Below are positions 7,437 through 14,475 of a stretch of DNA of 18,364 bases, one piece after another. The first letter of the stretch is position 1, and the number at the start of each line of letters is the position of its first letter. Made by a program: the position numbers and the translations under genes. Source of the DNA: Rickettsiales bacterium (GTDB lineage Bacteria; Pseudomonadota; Alphaproteobacteria; Rickettsiales; UBA1997); assembly GCA_947425005.1 (NCBI GenBank), contig CANDYP010000014.1, positions 1-18,364 of the forward strand. The letters are read 5' to 3'. Under the pieces are notes generated by a model. The model saw only the letters and a program-made list of their open reading frames with translations. It had not been told where the DNA came from and made no database searches.

Positions 7437-8339
7437 ATGACCGCAAAAATCATCAACGGCAAGGAAATTGCTGCGTCTTTAAAGTTGGAAATTGCTCAGC
7501 AAGTTGAAGAGATTAAAAAAAATTACCGTGTCACGCCGAGTTTGGCGGTGATTTTGGTGGGGAATGATCCAGCTAGTGAGGTTTACGTCAGCAACAAAGA
7601 AAAGGCGGCGCACGCGGTGGGGATGAATTCGCTGCAGTTCAAATTGGCGGCGGATATTTCTGAAGAAGACGTGATTTCTAAGATTGAAGAGTTGAATGCG
7701 GACAAAAAAATTCACGGTGTTTTGGTGCAGCTGCCGCTTCCAAAACACATCGACACCAAAAAAGTTATTCGCACGATCGACCCTAACAAAGACGTTGACG
7801 GCTTCCACATGGTTAACGTGGGCAAGCTTTCGGTTGGTGAAGTTGACGGGCCTGACGGCGCGTTGATTCCGTGCACTCCGAAGGGATGCATCCATTTAAT
7901 CAAATCTGCGGTTGGCGATAATCTAGCGGGATTGAAAACTCTCGTGATCGGTTCGTCAAACATTGTTGGACGCCCACTCGCAAGGCTTCTAATGCTTGAA
8001 AGTTGCACTGTTACAATCGCCAATCGCTCGACCAGAGATTTGAAAGCCGAGTGCCTACAAGCCGACATCATTATTTCTGCTGCCGGCGTTCCCGGCTTAA
8101 TCAAGGCCGACATGGTGAAGAAAAATACAATCGTGATTGATGTGGGAATTAACCGCGTCAATTTGCCCGGCAATTTTCCTGGAGGCAAAACCAAATTAGT
8201 CGGTGACGTTGATTTTGAAAATGTCAAAGATGTTGTAAGTGCAATCACGCCAGTGCCTGGTGGAGTAGGGCCGATGACCATCGCCTATCTTCTTAAAAAT
8301 ACCTTGGATTGCTGTTTGAGAAGTGTGGAGAGGGGATAA
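7437..8339 (+). CDS. folD: Bifunctional methylenetetrahydrofolate dehydrogenase / methenyltetrahydrofolate cyclohydrolase
   Basis: FolD interconverts 5,10-methylene-, 5,10-methenyl- and 10-formyl-tetrahydrofolate with NADP+, supplying one-carbon units for purines and initiator tRNA formylation. The 300-residue protein is full length. Visible signatures are SEVYVSNKEKAA with Tyr50 and catalytic Lys54, VLVQLPLP (Gln97), DVDGFHMVNVGKL (Asp120), PCTPKGC, the dinucleotide site VIGSSNIVGRPLA, VIDVGINRV, and the C-terminal TPVPGGVGPMTIAYLL. The dinucleotide motif has Ser where most enzymes have Arg (GRSNIVG); Rossmann residues otherwise look intact. It follows the sugar operon by 38 nt, which contain a 14-nt palindrome (7415-7428, TTTCAAATTTGAAA) but no obvious terminator, so it may be cotranscribed with the operon even though it is functionally unrelated. 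Confidence 0.97.
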   Translation: MTAKIINGKEIAASLKLEIAQQVEEIKKNYRVTPSLAVILVGNDPASEVYVSNKEKAAHAVGMNSLQFKLAADISEEDVISKIEELNADKKIHGVLVQLPLPKHIDTKKVIRTIDPNKDVDGFHMVNVGKLSVGEVDGPDGALIPCTPKGCIHLIKSAVGDNLAGLKTLVIGSSNIVGRPLARLLMLESCTVTIANRSTRDLKAECLQADIIISAAGVPGLIKADMVKKNTIVIDVGINRVNLPGNFPGGKTKLVGDVDFENVKDVVSAITPVPGGVGPMTIAYLLKNTLDCCLRSVERG

Positions 8340-8443
8340 ACTAAAATAACGAATACAAATAATGGACTACGTCGCATGACGGGGTCCGCCGCAAGACAAA
8401 CCAATCACTTAATTTTTTTAACTAACTTTTTTAAACCAAAACC

Positions 8444-9178
8444 ATGTCCGACAATAACGAAATGAACGCCTTAATCCGCCAAGCTAAATCTGAAGCTCGA
8501 AGCGAATGCTTTAAAAAATTCTGCGCTAAAAATAAAAAAATTTTCGCAGCAGCTTCAGTTGTGGCAGTAATCGCCGTCATTGGATTTTCTGTATTTAGCT
8601 ACCACCAAAAATCCCAAGAAGTAAAATTTTCTGAATTATTTCACCAAGCTTTAATCGACCAGCAAATGGGCAGTCTTGATAAAGCCAGAGAGGGTTTGAA
8701 GCAAATCTCCGAGACTAATTCAGCTCCAAACGGGGTCAGATCTTTAGCTTCTTTGCGCTACGCCAGCCTGCTTTTAGACGACAATAAAAAATCAGAAGCA
8801 GCAGCAGTTTACGAAAAAATCAGCCAATGCAGCGGTTGTGATTCTTACGTGAAAGACTTGGGCGGCCTACTTGCAGTTAGAACTTGGATGTCAGATGAAA
8901 ATGAAATCGCGAAAGAAGATCTTTTGACCAGAATCGAAAAAATCGAATCAAAAAGTAAAGAGTTGAGATACCAAATTTCTGAGCAAAAAGCGTTGTTGCA
9001 CATTCAGAAAAATGACTTGGCGAAGGCTTACGAAATCTTGAGCTCGATTGAAAAAAATCCTGAAGTTTCGCAAAATATTAAAGCGAGAATGACAGAAGCT
9101 TTGAAGATTATTGCTTCGAAAGGCTACGAGCCAAAAGCTGCGGAAGAAGCTGCGCCAGCTGTGGAAGGAAAGAAATAA
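8444..9178 (+). CDS. YfgM-like membrane-anchored tetratricopeptide protein
   Basis: A 244-residue protein with a Lys-rich cytoplasmic N-terminus, one membrane segment at about residues 33-53 (hydrophobic, Ala/Val/Ile-rich) and a helical periplasmic domain with TPR-like repeats, for example FHQALIDQQMGSLDKAREGLKQI, SLRYASLLLDDNKKSEAAAVYEKI and LLHIQKNDLAKAYEILSSI (each quoted in part). The C-terminus is an Ala/Glu/Pro/Lys tail (PKAAEEAAPAVEGKK). The arrangement matches YfgM (TPR_21 type), which in E. coli associates with the SecYEG translocon and periplasmic chaperones and lies directly upstream of bamB. Here too bamB follows, separated by 142 nt that hold a palindromic repeat. Four cysteines are present, two in CSGC of the periplasmic part. 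Identification rests on architecture and gene order because sequence conservation in this family is low. Confidence 0.8.
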   Translation: MSDNNEMNALIRQAKSEARSECFKKFCAKNKKIFAAASVVAVIAVIGFSVFSYHQKSQEVKFSELFHQALIDQQMGSLDKAREGLKQISETNSAPNGVRSLASLRYASLLLDDNKKSEAAAVYEKISQCSGCDSYVKDLGGLLAVRTWMSDENEIAKEDLLTRIEKIESKSKELRYQISEQKALLHIQKNDLAKAYEILSSIEKNPEVSQNIKARMTEALKIIASKGYEPKAAEEAAPAVEGKK

Positions 9179-9204
9179 TTTTAATCTGAGCCTGAGCTCG
9201 TGAT

Positions 9205-9293
9205 GAGAAACCCCCCTACCCCCCTTGTCAGGGGGGCGTTAACCCGAGCTCGATCAAAAAGCCCCCCTGACAAGGGGGGTAGGGGGGTTTCTC
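9205..9293. repeat. Family A palindromic repeat, copy 1 (inverted orientation)
   Basis: Two identical 33-nt arms in perfect inverted orientation (9205-9237 and 9261-9293) separated by 23 nt. Each arm contains its own hairpin, CCCCCC-TTGTCA-GGGGGG, next to a second C6 run and GAGAAA. The 23-nt spacer, read on the minus strand, begins TTGATCGAG and matches the spacers of copies 2 and 4, so this copy is inserted in the opposite direction. It fills almost the whole yfgM-like/bamB gap and could act as a bidirectional terminator or mRNA stabiliser; that role is inference. Confidence 0.97.
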
Positions 9294-9320
9294 GAGCTAC
9301 ACTCCAAACCAATTCATCCA

Positions 9321-10688
9321 ATGCCCCACCCCTCAAAATATTTCCTAATCCTCCTCCCATTTCTCCTCTTTTCCTGCTCCGACAAAGACAAGGATTACGA
9401 TCCAACCAAAGCCATCTCAGCCTTTGCCATCATTGATCCAATCAAGATCGATCCCTCTCTAGAAAAAGTTGAAATCACGCTTCCAAAACAAAAGCCAAAC
9501 GACATTTGGAATGGCTCAAACAACGAGCAAAATCAAAAAGTTGAAAATTTTGCCAAAACATTTTCGACCCAAAAAACCTTTTGGACTCGAGCCACCGAAA
9601 TCACTTTAAAAGAATCGACCCCCGTCTGGTCTGGCTTTGGCTCCACTGGCTTTGATGATTTTGTTTTCTTCCCAATCATTAAAGACAACAAAGTATTCCT
9701 GCTTAACGCGGCCGGAAAGCTTACAGCTTTTGATCTCGTCACCCAAAAGAAAATTTGGAAGAGCCAAGTTTTCGCTCGCAAATTTTTAAAAAATTACCGC
9801 ACTCCGAAAATTTATTACGCCAAATGCGAAGACGGTGACAAAATTTTTGCTGTCGCTGGAGTCAATAAAATCGCTGCTGTAGATGCTGCCAATGGCAATG
9901 TTTTGTGGACAAAAGACATTGCTTCAATTCCGGTTTCTGCGCCGGTTTCTGATGGAAAATTGGTTTTTGTCACAACTAACGACAACAAACTTTACGCTTT
10001 AAATGCCAAAGATGGCGAGCTGCAATGGGTAACCTCGGCAATTTTGCGCACGACGGCGATCCTTGGCGCAGCTGATCCCGTCCTGCATCGTGATTCGGTG
10101 ATTGCTTCTTTTTCTTCCGGTGAAATTTACGCGATTGGCAAAAAAAATGGCGAAGTTTTGTGGTCGCAAGATTTGAATTTGAGCAAAGCCAACAGCTCGG
10201 ATTTTTATTTGAATGATGTCGACGCGACGCCGCTAATCAAAGGCGACACGCTTTATTCAATCGGCAATGGCGGCCTGATGATGGCGATTAATCTTTCGAA
10301 CGGCAATTATTTCTGGAAAAAAGAAATCGCCGGAATCATTGATTTCTGGGCAGCCGGAGAGTTTTTATTCGTAATCGACAACGACAATAAATTACTCGCG
10401 GTGAGCAAAAAAACCGGTGGTATTAAATGGATTTCGCAATTGCCGAATTTGAAAAAAGCCAAAAAACCGGAGACGAAATTTATTTACAACGGCGTGGTAA
10501 TGGCGGGTGACAAGCTGCTGGTTTCTAGGACTGACGGTGAATTGCTGATTGTTTCGCCACTGGATGGCAAGGTCGAAAAAACTGAATCGATTGGTAGAAA
10601 AATTTACCATTCTCCGGTGGTGGTGAATGGTAAAATTTACTTTCACAAGATGGCGAGATATGTGGTGGAGCTAGTCGAGATCGAATAA
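9321..10688 (+). CDS. bamB: Outer membrane protein assembly factor BamB (PQQ-repeat beta-propeller lipoprotein)
   Basis: A 455-residue protein with a lipoprotein signal peptide: hydrophobic residues 7-18 ending LLFSC, with Cys19 as the lipidation site and Ser at +2, which permits outer-membrane sorting. The mature part carries repeated PQQ-like propeller blades, recognisable as AFDLVTQKKIWKS, AVDAANGNVLWTKD, ALNAKDGELQWVT, AIGKKNGEVLWSQD, AINLSNGNYFWKKE, AVSKKTGGIKWISQ and IVSPLDGKVEK. BamB is the accessory subunit of the BAM complex, which inserts beta-barrel proteins into the outer membrane; its presence means the organism keeps a conventional outer membrane. Gene order after the YfgM-like gene supports the name. 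It is longer than E. coli BamB (about 390), mostly through a linker of roughly 80 residues between the lipid anchor and the first blade. No strong Shine-Dalgarno precedes the ATG. Confidence 0.92.
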   Translation: MPHPSKYFLILLPFLLFSCSDKDKDYDPTKAISAFAIIDPIKIDPSLEKVEITLPKQKPNDIWNGSNNEQNQKVENFAKTFSTQKTFWTRATEITLKESTPVWSGFGSTGFDDFVFFPIIKDNKVFLLNAAGKLTAFDLVTQKKIWKSQVFARKFLKNYRTPKIYYAKCEDGDKIFAVAGVNKIAAVDAANGNVLWTKDIASIPVSAPVSDGKLVFVTTNDNKLYALNAKDGELQWVTSAILRTTAILGAADPVLHRDSVIASFSSGEIYAIGKKNGEVLWSQDLNLSKANSSDFYLNDVDATPLIKGDTLYSIGNGGLMMAINLSNGNYFWKKEIAGIIDFWAAGEFLFVIDNDNKLLAVSKKTGGIKWISQLPNLKKAKKPETKFIYNGVVMAGDKLLVSRTDGELLIVSPLDGKVEKTESIGRKIYHSPVVVNGKIYFHKMARYVVELVEIE

Positions 10689-10708
10689 GTAAATTCCAGT
10701 GTAACTCC

Positions 10709-10845
10709 AAAAACCCCCCTACCCCCCTTATCAGGGGGGCAGTGATGGAGTTTGGTTTAAGCCCCCTGACAATTGCTTTAGCAATTGCAACTCACACAAA
10801 AATTAAAAAAAATTTTGTGAGTACAAGGGGGTAGGGGGGTTTCTC
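10709..10845. repeat. Family A palindromic repeat, copy 2 (interrupted)
   Basis: Left arm 10709-10740, 20-nt spacer 10741-10760, right arm 10761-10770 plus 10825-10845. The right arm is split within its TGACAA loop by 54 nt of AT-rich sequence. Compared with the other copies the inner stem has lost one C on the left side and one G on the right (five each rather than six), so pairing is kept. The spacer closely resembles that of copy 4. The element ends 23 nt before the valS ATG and so would lie in the valS leader if transcription starts upstream. Confidence 0.93.
10771..10824. repeat. AT-rich double-hairpin insertion inside repeat copy 2
   Basis: A 54-nt segment with two stem-loops: AATTGC-TTTA-GCAATT (10771-10786), and ACTCAC...AATT (from 10790) pairing with AATTTTGTGAGT (10811-10822) across an A-rich loop with a two-base bulge. 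Composition is very different from the C/G-run arms on either side. The dinucleotide AC occurs at both junctions, which could be a minimal target duplication or chance. No coding capacity. Confidence 0.85.
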
Positions 10846-10868
10846 GTCCCAAATAAATTCTTAAAAAA

Positions 10869-13448
10869 ATGTCCGAAATAAAAAAACTTCCCGACAAGAG
10901 CGAAGCGATTGCAACTCGTTCCTTAGAAAAACAAAAAACTAACGAGTCAAAATACGATCCCAAAACCCGCGAGAAATTTTGGCAAAACCACTGGGCCGAG
11001 AAAAAAATCTTCGCCTGGAAAAATGACCTTCCAAAAGCCCAAACCTTCGTAATCGACACCCCGCCGCCCACTGTTTCCGGCGTTCTCCACATGGGCCACG
11101 TCTTCTCTTACACCCAAGCCGATTTCGTCGCCCGCTTCCAAAGAATGTCCGGCAAAGACGTTTTCTACCCAATGGGTTTCGACGACAACGGACTTCCAAC
11201 CGAACGCCTCGTCGAAAAAATAATCGAGAAAAAAGCCGGCGTTTTTGAAGCCGAAAATGGTCGCGGATCTTTCGTAAAAAAATGTCGCGAAGTTGTGGAT
11301 GAGGCTGAAAAAGAATTCGAAATCCTCTTCAATTCAATCGCGCTGTCAGTCGATTGGAACCAGAAATACCAAACGATCTCACCGGAATCACAAAAAATTT
11401 CTCAAGCTTCTTTCGTTGATCTTCACAACAAAAAATTAGTAGAAAAAAAATTCGAACCAGTTTTCTGGGACGTCTCCGACCGAACTGCTCTAGCGCAAGC
11501 TGATTTGATCGACAAGGAAGTTGAAGGCGTAATGAACTACATCGAGTTTGAAGTTGAAGATTTGAATGTTGGTGAGTCAGGTTCCCCCTATTTAGGGGGA
11601 TCGAGCGAACGCGTTAGCGGCGCGATGGGGGTGCAAAAAATCACAATAATGACGACACGTCCCGAGCTTCTTCCAGCCTGCGTCGCCGTCATGGTTCACC
11701 CCGAAGATTCACGCTACAAAAAATTCCACGGACAAAACGCAATCACTCCACTTTTCGGCGTAAAAGTAAAAATAATCCCCGACGATTTAGTCCAGCTCGA
11801 CAAGGGGACAGGCGCCGTAATGTGCTGCACCTTCGGCGACGAGACCGACATCCGCTGGTGGAAAAAACACAATTTGCCGCTGCAAGTAATCATTCAAAAA
11901 GACGGCAAAATCGAAGGAATCTCAATCAAGCAATTCAAAGAAAAAGTAATTGAAGATCTGAGAGCGCAAAATCTTTTGCTCAATCAAGAAACCATCAAAC
12001 GCGCCGTGAAGTGCGCCGAGCGTTCGGGCGTGCCGATTGAAATCCTCGTCGTGCCGCAATGGTTCATTAAAATTCTCGACAAAAAAGATCAGCTCAAAGC
12101 CAAAGCCGCCGAGTGCAATTGGTTTCCCGAATACATGAAAGTGCGCATTGACCAGTGGATTGACGGGTTGCAATGGGATTGGTGCATTTCGCGCCAGCGC
12201 TTCTTCGGCGTGGCTTTTCCGGTTTGGTATTCCAAACGGGCAGGCGAGGAGGGCAAAATTTTGGTCGCGGAAATCGACCAACTTCCCTGCGATCCCGCCG
12301 TTGATTTACCGCGCGGATACAGCCGCGAAGAAGTCACCGCCGAGACCGACATCTTGGACACCTGGGCCACTTCGTCGATTTCGCCGCAGCTTTCCTCGAA
12401 AGGAATTAGCTCGGAAATTTCCTTCGACAAACAACGTCACGAAAAACTTTTCCCGGCAGATTTACGTCCGCAAGCGCACGAAATTATTCGTACTTGGGCC
12501 TTCTACACTTTGACGAAATCGGTGCTGCACCAAAATTCCATTCCCTGGAAAAACCTAATGATCTCAGGCTGGTGCTTGGCTGCGGACAAAACTAAAATGA
12601 GTAAGTCGAAAGGAAATGTCGTGACGCCGACCTCACTGATTGAAGAAAAAGGTTCGGACATTGTGCGCTACTGGGCGTCCACGTCGCACCTCGGCGCCGA
12701 CACTGCTTACTCTGAAGACGTCTTTAAAATCGGACAAAAATTAATCACAAAACTTTTCAACGCGGCGAAATTTTCTTCAATGAATTTTGAGTTGCTGCAA
12801 GCGGATGTGAAAGTTACCGAAGCCGCGGATCTGTGGGTTCTAGCTCGTTTACAAGAAACTCTAAAACGTGCCACATCCGAGTTCGAAAAATTCGAATACG
12901 CCCGTGCTCGTGAAGCAATTGAAGAATTTTTCTGGAAAGATTTCTGCGACAATTATTTGGAAATTTGCAAAGTGCGCTCTTACGGTCTAGCGGCGGAAAA
13001 GCTTGCCGGCATTGACTTCACGGATGCTCAGAAAAAAGAAATTTCTGCCAAACAGCAAAGCTCGATTCTAACTTTGCAAATTTGCCTCAACACAATTCTA
13101 AAACTTTTCGCGCCATTCATTCCGCACATTTGCGACGAAATTTATTCGACAATTTTTGCCGAAGAATTCGCGCAGACCGGCTCAATCAACGCCCGCAGCA
13201 ACTGGCCGAAATTGGATGTGAAGGCTGACGAAAATCTTTTAAAACTCGGCCAGGTAATGCTCGACGTGATTTTCGAAGTCCGCAAATTCAAGTCCGACAA
13301 CAACCTCTCAATGAAGACAACAGTCGAAAAAATTAAAATCTCTAAGACCGAAGGGCTGGAACCCTTCCTCGAAGACCTAACAAACGTCTGCAACGCCAAA
13401 GAAATTGAAATGGTTGTGACGGAGAGATTGGTTGAAGTGATTCTGTAA
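10869..13448 (+). CDS. valS: Valyl-tRNA synthetase, archaeal-type (type 2), with in-frame insertion
   Basis: Class I synthetase charging tRNA-Val, 859 residues. The HIGH motif is HMGH (74-77) within DTPPPTVSGVLHMGH; the KMSKS loop is at 576-580. The CP1 editing domain starts around TTRPELLPACVAV and includes the conserved GTGAVMCCTFGDETDI region. QWDWCISRQRFFGVAFPVWY and PADLRPQAHEIIRTWAFYT are intact. The protein stops soon after the anticodon-binding domain and lacks the long C-terminal coiled coil of ordinary bacterial ValS; together with wording such as FDDNGLPTERLVEK this marks the archaeal-derived form known in Rickettsiales. Residues about 235-256, just before the editing domain, look like an extra peptide encoded by palindromic DNA. 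Residues 1-30 are a polar N-terminal extension; a later start is possible but no better one is evident. It stands alone between two repeat-filled gaps. Confidence 0.97.
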   Translation: MSEIKKLPDKSEAIATRSLEKQKTNESKYDPKTREKFWQNHWAEKKIFAWKNDLPKAQTFVIDTPPPTVSGVLHMGHVFSYTQADFVARFQRMSGKDVFYPMGFDDNGLPTERLVEKIIEKKAGVFEAENGRGSFVKKCREVVDEAEKEFEILFNSIALSVDWNQKYQTISPESQKISQASFVDLHNKKLVEKKFEPVFWDVSDRTALAQADLIDKEVEGVMNYIEFEVEDLNVGESGSPYLGGSSERVSGAMGVQKITIMTTRPELLPACVAVMVHPEDSRYKKFHGQNAITPLFGVKVKIIPDDLVQLDKGTGAVMCCTFGDETDIRWWKKHNLPLQVIIQKDGKIEGISIKQFKEKVIEDLRAQNLLLNQETIKRAVKCAERSGVPIEILVVPQWFIKILDKKDQLKAKAAECNWFPEYMKVRIDQWIDGLQWDWCISRQRFFGVAFPVWYSKRAGEEGKILVAEIDQLPCDPAVDLPRGYSREEVTAETDILDTWATSSISPQLSSKGISSEISFDKQRHEKLFPADLRPQAHEIIRTWAFYTLTKSVLHQNSIPWKNLMISGWCLAADKTKMSKSKGNVVTPTSLIEEKGSDIVRYWASTSHLGADTAYSEDVFKIGQKLITKLFNAAKFSSMNFELLQADVKVTEAADLWVLARLQETLKRATSEFEKFEYARAREAIEEFFWKDFCDNYLEICKVRSYGLAAEKLAGIDFTDAQKKEISAKQQSSILTLQICLNTILKLFAPFIPHICDEIYSTIFAEEFAQTGSINARSNWPKLDVKADENLLKLGQVMLDVIFEVRKFKSDNNLSMKTTVEKIKISKTEGLEPFLEDLTNVCNAKEIEMVVTERLVEVIL
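11571..11636. repeat. Palindromic insertion inside valS coding sequence
   Basis: In-frame stretch encoding roughly GESGSPYLGGSSERVSGAMG, absent from my recollection of Rickettsia ValS, which passes directly from the MNYI-F strand to the TTRPELL editing motif. At DNA level it contains TCCCCCTA-TT-TAGGGGGA (11583-11600), then ATCGAGCG, an ACGCGT core and a G-run at the end. The C5-T/A-G5 hairpin followed by ATCGAG resembles the half-unit of the family A intergenic repeats (C6-TTATCA-G6 then GATCGAG). The frame is kept and no stop arises. Confidence 0.72.
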
Positions 13449-13477
13449 TCTCACAATGAGACACAACCTCGATCTAA

Positions 13478-13591
13478 GCCCCCCTGACAAGGGGGGTAGG
13501 GGGGTTTCTCATCAAGAATTCAGAGATATTTTTTAAAGAATTATTAGAAAATTGTGACGAGAAACCCCCCTACCCCCCTTATCAGGGGGGC
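13478..13591. repeat. Family A repeat copy 3, two half-elements in reversed order
   Basis: Half-units at 13478-13510 and 13559-13591, 33 nt each and inverted, separated by 48 nt of AT-rich sequence. Order is the opposite of copies 1, 2 and 4: the GAGAAA/TTTCTC ends face inward and the G6C ends face outward. Symmetry continues a little outside the arms (CTCGATC on the left, GATCGAG on the right). The arms differ at one loop base (TGACAA on the left, TTATCA on the right), so they are not a recent exact copy of each other. The remaining sequence to 13667 shows no gene. Confidence 0.95.
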
Positions 13592-13667
13592 TTTGATCGA
13601 GTCCTGATCTTCTGCCTGACGAATGATGTGATCCACTGCCTGCCAATCTGCATTTAAAACTCAGCCA

Positions 13668-14195
13668 ATGACCAAACTCCCCCGAGAATTTTTTCTGCAA
13701 AATACCGACGAAGTAGCGAAGCAGTTACTTGGCAAGATGATCTCAATTCGAGATGCAAAAACCAAAAAAAATTTCAAGGCAATCATTACCGAAACTGAAA
13801 GTTACCACGGTGACGATCCGGCGTCGCATGCATCGCGGAAGCGTACTCCACGTAACGAGCCGATGTTTTGGCAGGGCGGGCATCTTTACGTTTATTTAAT
13901 TTACGGGATGTATTTCTGCCTCAACATCACGACCGAAAATCACGATTATCCGTCGGCAGTTTTGATTCGGGGCGTGAAAGTTTTGGAGCCGGAGGAGGTA
14001 ACGCTGGATGGGCCGGGTAAGCTTTGTCGCTATTTGCAAATTGACAAAAATTTCGACCGCTTGGATTTCTGCGCCAGTAAAAATCACAAAAAATTCAGTA
14101 TCTCCGACATTGGCCTGAAGCCTGATTTTAAAGAGCTGTCGAGGGTAGGGATCTCACAAAATAAAGAGGCGTTGCTGCGGTTTTTGGTTAGTTAG
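13668..14195 (+). CDS. mpg: 3-methyladenine DNA glycosylase (AAG/MPG family)
   Basis: Base-excision repair enzyme that removes alkylated purines such as 3-methyladenine and hypoxanthine. The 175-residue protein is slightly short for the family (about 180-200). ITETESYHGDDPASHAS contains Glu44, equivalent to the catalytic Glu125 of human AAG, with Tyr46 and His54 of the base pocket. RTPRNEPMFWQGG is the conserved family segment. YVYLIYGMYFCLN holds Tyr79, matching the intercalating Tyr162, and Asn86, matching Asn169; Arg101 corresponds to Arg182. GPGKLCRYLQI is the conserved near-C-terminal motif. The gap between GVKVLEPEE and GPGKL is shortened, which accounts for the reduced length. All catalytic positions are present, so it should be active. 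It is preceded by repeat copy 3 and followed by a 280-nt gap with a family B repeat, so it is probably a single-gene unit. Confidence 0.94.
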   Translation: MTKLPREFFLQNTDEVAKQLLGKMISIRDAKTKKNFKAIITETESYHGDDPASHASRKRTPRNEPMFWQGGHLYVYLIYGMYFCLNITTENHDYPSAVLIRGVKVLEPEEVTLDGPGKLCRYLQIDKNFDRLDFCASKNHKKFSISDIGLKPDFKELSRVGISQNKEALLRFLVS

Positions 14196-14220
14196 TTTGA
14201 TGTTTGTGCTGGTTGCCAAA

Positions 14221-14270
14221 TGGACCCCGGAACAAGTCCGGGGTGACAGGTGGGGAGTCCGGGGTGACGG
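14221..14270. repeat. Family B repeat (ACCCCGGA hairpin), single copy plus partial duplicate
   Basis: Positions 14221-14248 read TGG followed by ACCCCGGA-ACAAG-TCCGGGGT and GACA, an 8-bp stem with a 5-nt loop. A partial second copy (AGTCCGGGGTGACGG, 14256-14270) follows. The same unit occurs twice between cydA and cydB. Repeats of this style are common between genes in alphaproteobacterial genomes. Confidence 0.93.
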
Positions 14271-14475
14271 TAAAGCATTTTTTACTAGAATTATTTCTCG
14301 ACCTTCCTTTAGAAAGGCTTTGGAAACCGAAAAAGTTACTTACAGAGCGAACGTTTAAAAACTGTAAAAAATCTGAATATTTGGCTCGAGCCAAATATTC
14401 ATTAAAATGTTGGCTTAAGCCTTGCAGACATTGCATCTAAGTCGTCTCTTAAAAACTCAAATTTTTTCAAAAAAA
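14271..14475. other. Intergenic stretch with a 28-nt perfect palindrome
   Basis: No credible gene was found; open frames here are short and unlike known proteins. A perfect 28-nt palindrome occupies 14374-14401, centred on GGCTCGAGCC and flanked by AAATATTC/GAATATTT arms. A second, shorter palindrome GGCTTAAGCC lies at 14412-14421. Together they sit 55-100 nt upstream of the preferred YceI start and could be an operator for a dimeric regulator or a cruciform-forming site. An A-rich tract directly precedes the ATG. Confidence 0.75.

Noticed and set aside
7479..8281. Long minus-strand open frames opposite folD (138 and 189 codons)
   Set aside because: They are antisense shadows of a clear FolD gene, with low-complexity or unrecognisable translations and no start-site context.
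8340..8443. 104-nt gap before the YfgM-like gene as a small RNA or riboswitch
   Set aside because: Only a weak GGAC/GTCC pairing was seen and no known riboswitch core; nothing supports a call.
9200..9436. Short frames running through the family A repeat (both strands)
   Set aside because: Their coding content is the repeat itself (Pro/Gly runs), the same in each copy; not a gene.
14204..14440. 78-codon frame between mpg and yceI
   Set aside because: It crosses the family B repeat and the palindrome and has no recognisable protein features.
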